The position numbers and the translations under genes are program-made. Under the pieces are notes generated by a model. The model worked only from the letters and a program-made list of their open reading frames with translations, made no database searches and had not been told where the DNA came from. This document shows positions 58,676-64,000 of a stretch of DNA of 64,000 bases, one piece after another; positions within the stretch are counted from its first letter, which is position 1, and every line of letters starts with the position of its first letter. This DNA comes from Cryptomeria japonica. Taxonomy: Eukaryota; Streptophyta; Pinopsida; Cupressales; Cupressaceae. The DNA lies in the NCBI RefSeq assembly GCF_030272615.1, contig NC_081410.1:116385140-116449139 (forward strand), written 5' to 3'.

Positions 58676-59918
58676 TGATGAGCTAAAATAATAACTCTTT
58701 TATTTCTACGACTGATAAGTTTTTCTTGTGTTTTAAGTTCCATATTGGGACAATGTGAAGGTCATGAGATGTATCAAAGTTTTGATTATGTGCATTTTGA
58801 ATGATAGCTAAACCCACTGAACCCTGTATTGTTTTGCCTTAATATTCCTATAGCTATGTGGATTATTATGGTAATATCATGCGTGGATGTATAATGGTTG
58901 TGATTAATTGAAATAGATATATATTTATATGCTTGTATGTTCTAAACTTTAATGCATGAGTAAATAAGTTGTTGCAAAAGCGGTTGAGTTAAGCCAAATG
59001 GAGAATCACGCCATGCAAACAGTTGGACATATTTCGGGGCGATTGAGCATTTAAGACAATGGAGAAGATGGTGTTAGAGTAAAGCAACAAAGGAATAGTG
59101 AGGCAGTTCTAGACTCATTTATGGTTGTCTCCAACAAGCATCGATCTAGTAAAAACTACCATGCTATATTCTTGGTTGCGTGTTAGTAAAGTTCCACATT
59201 CTCTGTGGATTGACTTCTTCTTCTTGTTGTAATAAAAGTTTCCACCTAATTTCATGTGCATGATCTAAGTAGTTGAAAGTTTGTTATAATTTTCTTATAA
59301 ATAAAGACCTCAACCTCTTCGTAGAGGTTAGTCAACATTTTCCAGAGTTAGAAGCATTTCTCTTATTTTATGCATTGTATCGACTTTTGAAAATAATGAA
59401 TAAAGACTATGTTATTCTGAGCATATAGAATCATTTTGAAGTTTGGATACACTCATCCAAGGGGGCCCACTTGGTGAGTATTCCTGTGTGATTGTTAGAT
59501 TAAGTTTTCTTTTGCTGCAGTAGATGTTCTAGCAACTGACTGTTCCTACAACCACTGGAAACAGATCCTATGACTGTTCCTACAACCAAAGCAGATAGAG
59601 TAATCCCTATTTGTTAGCTTTAAACTTAGTTAATAGTTATTTAGTTGGAATCATCTATTAATGTTAATATTTCTTGTAGCCATTCAAGTTATCATAATTC
59701 TGCTTGTTTATTTTAGATAGACTTAGTTGTTGCAATAATACAAAGCGACTCTTACTGGAACTTAGTGCATATACAATGCAGGCCCATTTCAAGTAATACA
59801 TCCCTGGGTTGACAAGTAATGATCCTCAGTCATGGAAATGATAGCTACTCAAGATAGATGGCCAATCCTTGAGTTAAGACTGTAAGTCTAGTTATTGTTC
59901 TAATTGGCTAGGCAAACA
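58676..59918 (+). repeat. Right LTR of gypsy A, also left LTR of copy B
   Basis: The part 59044-59918 aligns with the left LTR at equal length (875). TTATAAATAAAG at 59295-59306 repeats its TATA box. The stretch 58676-59043 is non-coding and has no match upstream of 49267. The LTR start is either 58676 (1243 bp, after the strong purine tract) or 59044 (875 bp, symmetric with the left LTR). Its end leads straight into a primer site and a second gag. Confidence 0.7.
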
Positions 59919-60041
59919 TTTTTGGCGTCGTTGTTGGGGATGGTGTCAAACTAAGAACCTGTCATAATCATGAATTTTTAAGTTTTCAATATAGTTGGTT
60001 TTGATAGTTTAGTGAGTTTTAAGTAATTCTCATTAATCTAC

Positions 60042-61657
60042 ATGCATAGACGAAGAAGAGATGCTCAAGATAGATTCCTTCCTAACTATCCTGATCATAC
60101 AAGACTCAATCCATATGAAGCACCCGATGTAAACCCATTTGTTGTACTTTATCAAGCCCCAGATAATTTGAACCATTTTGCATTTGAACTTTCTGAGAAC
60201 AACCTTCATTTCCTCTTTGGACCACCTGTAGAGGACCCTTGCCCAGTAATTTCTCCTCAAAGACCAATGCAAGGAAATCCACCCGGAGGCGGGGGGAATA
60301 ACCCACCTCCACCTGTGAACCCAACATTTGAGTTCCCCATTTCTAATTTGCAAGATAATGCTAACCTTAAGAACACTCCAGCTTCTTTACCTAAAGTTTA
60401 TGGACTAGTGAAAAAGGACCCCGATACTTTCTTGTTTGAATTTGATGTCCTTTGTAGGAGTTATGACTACACTACAGATGCCCATAGACTTAAAATATTT
60501 CCTGCCACTTTAAAAGAATCATCTTTGAGATGGTTTATGAGTCTAGGGAGTAGTACAATCAATACATGGGATGAGATGAAATGGTTGTTTCTTGAGAAAT
60601 ATAAAGATTATTGTAGAGGGACTAACCGCCATGGGGATGATATCTCCAGAATGACACAAAGGGAGGATGAGAGTCTAGAAGATTATTTGGAGACATTTCT
60701 ATTCAGTGTCAAGAAGTCCAAGCATAATACTTTAAATGAAGACTCTCTTAAGTTGATATATCTGAGAGGGATCATTGAATAATTCACAGATGGTTTAGAC
60801 CTTATGGGAGGTGGTGATATAAATCAATCAACACGAATTGACATCAGCCAAATTTGTCAAAAATATTCCAGATCCTCTACTCAGAAGAATAGGCATTTCA
60901 AATCGGGAGTGTCTTCATCAACATCCAGTAATGGAGTGTCACGAATGGAGCTCAGTCACCTTTTGAAGGATTTTAAAGAGGATATCATAAACAATATGGC
61001 TACTCAGTTAGACACACTTCAAGCTAAGAAGAAGCATGAGGAAGCTAAGGAAATGATTGCATAATTCTGTCCACATTGTAGGCAGAAGAATAGAGACTGT
61101 CATAGATGTAAGTTGGTTGCAAGTCTTGATGTTCCCGATTTTAAGCCAATACATGGAGATGATGAACAAATCTTTTATGTTGCTCAAAGAAGGCCAAATT
61201 TTCCAAGACAAGGTATGCCTCCTGATCCACTTTCTTTTTTAGGTTATAATGGAAATTCCTATGCACAAAATAATCAGTGGCAGCCTCCATATGCTCAAAA
61301 TTTTGGAAATGATCAAAATTGGTATAACCCTCAAGGCCAAGGGTAAAATTTTGCCAATCAATCTTCACAGTGGTAGCAGCCACAAGGAAATTGGTCTCAA
61401 TCTCAGGGACCATGGTAGCCATTCCTAGGGAATTGGCAACCTACTCCTCAATGGAGAGGAAGTCAACAATGGTCAAATCAGTCTTCTGGGTATCAACAAC
61501 CACTGCAACAACCTCAACAACCTGCTATAATGTCACCTCCCGCTCCTAATACTGTTCCACCTAAACCCACACAACTGCCAACTCAACCCATGCCAAATCA
61601 TCATAGCAAGCCTCAACAACAATAACAAGTATATTCAGCTGATCCTAGTCAATACCC
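60042..61657 (+). pseudogene. Gypsy B gag
   Basis: Starts MHRRRRDAQDRFLPNYPDHT and is collinear with copy A. The capsid part (LPKVYGLVKKDPDTFLFEFD, SLRWFMSLGSSTINTWDEMK, EDESLEDYLETF) is well kept. A TAA at 60780 and another stop at 61062 interrupt the frame. The finger is intact as FCPHCRQKNRDCHRC (C-x2-C-x6-C-x2-C), which differs from the usual retroviral CCHC knuckle. The Gln/Trp-rich tail (61113 on) has further stops at 61347, 61375 and 61414. The frame is cut by the solo LTR. Confidence 0.85.
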
Positions 61658-63169
61658 TGATAGTTCTAATACTTAATATAAGTACAAATCCAATAGCCAA
61701 CAAGATGAGAGGGGGGGTGAATCATACAAACTTAATCATCCATAAAAACATCAGATTCAACCTCGGTAACATATATATCAGTAATATAACCAAAATTGTT
61801 AAACATGCAAACTCAAAAGCATATGAACAATATAAACCTCATAACACCAGATTTAATGTGGAAACCCAAATAGGGAAAAACCACTGTGGGATTTTGGACC
61901 CACTAAGAAATATACTCTTCTAGAGTATGCTCGGTTAAAAGCAAATCCTGTTAAAGATTACAAACACATTGCTAGATGTGACCCGGTTAAGGGATTTCCC
62001 TCAGATCTGTTAGGATCTTCACTTTGTTAGAAGTGACCTTGTTAAAGGATTTCAAACACTCAATCAGAATGTCACCTTGCTAGAGGGTTTACATATAAGA
62101 CTGTTAAGTCCACTCGGTTAAGATATTTTTTGTTACTTTCACAAAATAACAGTAATAAAAATCTATCTGAAACTTCACATCTAAAATGCTAAAGCAGATT
62201 CTTATTTGTTCAATACAATCTAGACATAGAACTAATCTTGTCTATCTACTGGGCTTCTATACTCTGTTATTCAAACAGGTCTTCAAGCTTATGTGCTCAG
62301 TAATCACTATGTAGCATCCCTGTGCATACACTTGCCCGCATACATTGTTTATCAACAGTTTCCTATTTATAAACAATTAGATAATTGCTTAATCTCCTTG
62401 ATCACATTTCCCATGATCAATCATAGCCATCAGATCTTCAATCTTGTCCAAGTTCAATGCATCTTTCGATCTGAAAATGTTTTACCCCGCCTTGGAACTT
62501 GCATACTAGTCTTGGAACTTGTGCCAGGGTATTGCGGTTCAATCTGAGCTGTAGATCTTCATGCCGACTTTTCATTGCCTTAGATTCGTTAACAAACTTC
62601 TTCCATGGCTTACCAATCATTTAATCCGCTCTAGCTCATCAACTTCCTTCATTAAATACCGCATGTAAACATTTAATGCATTCTGTTATAGCTCGGTTAC
62701 AACTCGGTGAATACTAAACTTCACTCGGTAGACATTCCGCCTTCATTAACCAATAGCGATAACCTTAGGGTTTACCGACTAGGTTCTTTGATTGATAACA
62801 TAGTATAGTATTAACCTTTACAATTTATAACATATGTATGATGTTAAAACAATCTAAAACATCATGATCTCATCATTGTCTGACTCGGTAGTAGTTGCCC
62901 ATTGAATACCTTATTCATCCCCTTATTCATTATATTCTTTCCTGTGTCTTTTACCGACATCTTTATAATCTTCATATCATACTTCTCAAGATATGGCAAC
63001 ATCATACTGAATTAGAAAATCAATTTCTTGACATCAATGACAAAATAATAATATCAAGACAGTAAAACATCTTTAATCAGTTATATCCATAATCATCAAC
63101 AACCTTCTCAATATCCTTATAAAATGCCAACAATCTTTCATTGTCTGTTATAATGCAATATTGCCAACA
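61658..63169 (-). mobile_element. Solo LTR of a copia-type element, inserted in gypsy B
   Basis: The 1512-bp insert begins TGATAGTTCTAATAC and ends ATTGCCAACA, so it has TG...CA ends, flanked by perfect 5-bp duplications TACCC (61653-61657 and 63170-63174). Copy A is uninterrupted here (TCAATACCTAGCATATTC). It holds no coding domain, so it is an LTR without internal region. On the minus strand it starts TGTTGGCAATATTGC, has a TATA box (GTTTATAAATAG, 62363-62374), and near its end carries GTGGTTTTTCCC..TTTGGGTTTCCACATT and TTCACCCCCCC. These phrases are typical of plant copia LTRs (recognised from memory). Solo LTRs arise by recombination between the two LTRs of one element. Confidence 0.85.
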
Positions 63170-63174
63170 TACCC

Positions 63175-63955
63175 AACATATTCTCTTACTATAAGTGATA
63201 TTCACCTTAGATTCGGGACATAGAAAGTACAAAAGGAAAAGGAAATATCTAGTCCAACAACCCAAATTCCTCAGAATCAGCAAATACCCCCATTTCCTCA
63301 AAGGTTGCAAGCTGAAGAGAGTCATCAGCAAGAGGATATAAATTTTAATATTATTGATCAGCTAAAACACATATGTGTTAAGATTGCATTATTCGAGGCT
63401 ATTAAGGATGTCCCTATCTATGGTAAAGCAATTAAAGAAGCATGTTTAAAGAAACCAGGTAGGAAGAAAAACGATCTGCAAACAGTACATGTAATGGGTC
63501 AACTAGTTGATATTATGTTGGGCAAGGTTTCAATACCTAAATATTCTGACCCTGGTAGTCCTATTGTGAAAATAGTCATCAATGGCACTCAGATAAAGAA
63601 CACACTAATAGATTTGGGAGCAACCATCAATGTAATGACAAAGGATATTATGCAAAAACTTAACATAACTAGTCTCAGGCCTACTCCTACAATTCTACAG
63701 CTTGCTGACAGTTCTACAGTTTGGTTTGATGGTATGATTGAAGTTGTTGTGGTTACTCTAGATTCCTGGCAATATCGGGCAAATTTTTTGATCTTATCTC
63801 CTAAAGCTACATTAGGGGGATATCTAGTCATCTTAGGGAGACCTTGGCTTGCTACAGCTGATGCATATATTGGATGTTGATCAGGGGACATGACTATTTC
63901 TGATGGAAATTTCACTAAAACTCTTGCTTTGTATTCACCTACTCAGCCTCAACTT
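63175..63955 (+). pseudogene. Gypsy B protease region
   Basis: After the insert the gag linker resumes, and 63305-63880 is open without the frameshift seen in copy A. It reads DVPIYGKAIKEACLKKPGRK, HVMGQLVDIMLGKVSIPKY, then NTLIDLGATINVM with the DLG active site, and ATLGGYLVILGRPWLATADA. A TGA at 63878 interrupts the frame. Similarity to copy A stops after CCTCAACTT at 63955. Confidence 0.8.
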
Positions 63956-64000
63956 ACCCACTTTTGTTGTCTCTCATTCAAACCATTTTTACTTACCCAC
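63956..64000. other. Unrelated sequence at window end
   Basis: These 45 bases do not match copy A. ACTTACCCAC occurs at 63953-63962 and again at 63991-64000, 38 bases apart. This could be the start of a tandem repeat or a new insertion that continues outside the window. Confidence 0.5.

Larger units (their letters stand above)
49267..59918 (+). mobile_element. Gypsy A: Athila/Tat-like Ty3/gypsy element
   Basis: Order: left LTR, primer binding site, gag, protease, RT, RNase H, integrase, spacer, extra 3' ORF, purine tract, right LTR. The primer site matching tRNA-Asp, the DLG protease motif, the QRRIN ... YPISDS RT start and an extra ORF after integrase all fit the Athila/Tat branch. There is no chromodomain. 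Stops, frameshifts and lost catalytic residues show that it cannot move by itself. The right LTR continues directly into a second internal region. Confidence 0.85.
59919..63955 (+). mobile_element. Gypsy B: second internal region of the same family (partial)
   Basis: Begins with primer site TGGCGTCGTTGTTGGGGA (59923-59940), then gag and protease closely matching copy A. It is interrupted by a 1512-bp LTR insertion at 61658-63169. Match to copy A ends at 63955, within the sequence after the protease. RT and integrase are not in this window. Confidence 0.85.

Noticed and set aside
58676-59043. Gene between the extra ORF and the LTR match
   Set aside because: No open frame of note. Position and purine tract suggest LTR sequence.
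61705-63331. Open frames inside the solo LTR
   Set aside because: They fall in a delimited LTR with TSD and match no protein family.

Overview
This is nuclear DNA from a land plant, most likely a seed plant with a large, transposon-rich genome. I infer this from GT-AG introns, a DUF1639-type plant gene, an intact eukaryotic tRNA-Arg gene, plant-type L1 LINEs with DUF4283-like ORF1 remains, and Ty1/copia and Ty3/gypsy (Athila/Tat-like) retrotransposons. The sequence is AT-rich. A gymnosperm would fit, but I cannot fix the species from this window.

Layout. 1-2.4 kb: degenerate exon-sized pieces of two unrelated host genes, a SWEET sugar transporter and the ribosome-biogenesis factor NOP14, lie side by side with intron borders still visible. 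3.36-6.6 kb: the only intact protein gene I can support, a five-exon DUF1639 gene on the + strand with a reconstructed product of 364 residues. 6.6-16.5 kb: AT-rich sequence without genes, with several short tandem repeats. 16.5-20.5 kb: a decayed gypsy-type gag region, then a complex tandem repeat. 20.70-20.78 kb: an intact tRNA-Arg(UCU) gene on the minus strand. 21.7-31.6 kb: two decayed LINEs of different families separated by LTR-like leader sequence. 32.5 kb and 46.2 kb: two remnants of one Ty1/copia family. 34.8-39.8 kb: a 5'-truncated LINE with a recognisable RT active site. 43.15-44.83 kb: a LINE fragment on the minus strand. 47.45-49.27 kb: a ~0.95 kb tandem duplication. 49.27-64 kb: two copies of an Athila-like gypsy element in the order LTR, internal A, LTR, internal B, so the middle LTR serves both. 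A copia-type solo LTR with a perfect 5-bp target duplication sits inside internal B.

Almost all coding sequence is dead transposon sequence broken by stops, frameshifts and active-site changes, many of them C-to-T or G-to-A. Only the DUF1639 gene and the tRNA look functional. I found no convincing new multi-gene system. The points most worth following are the co-located SWEET/NOP14 fragments bracketed by short inverted repeats, the shared-LTR gypsy tandem with unequal LTR left ends, the gypsy 3' extra ORF and Cys-type gag finger, and the cleanly delimited solo LTR.
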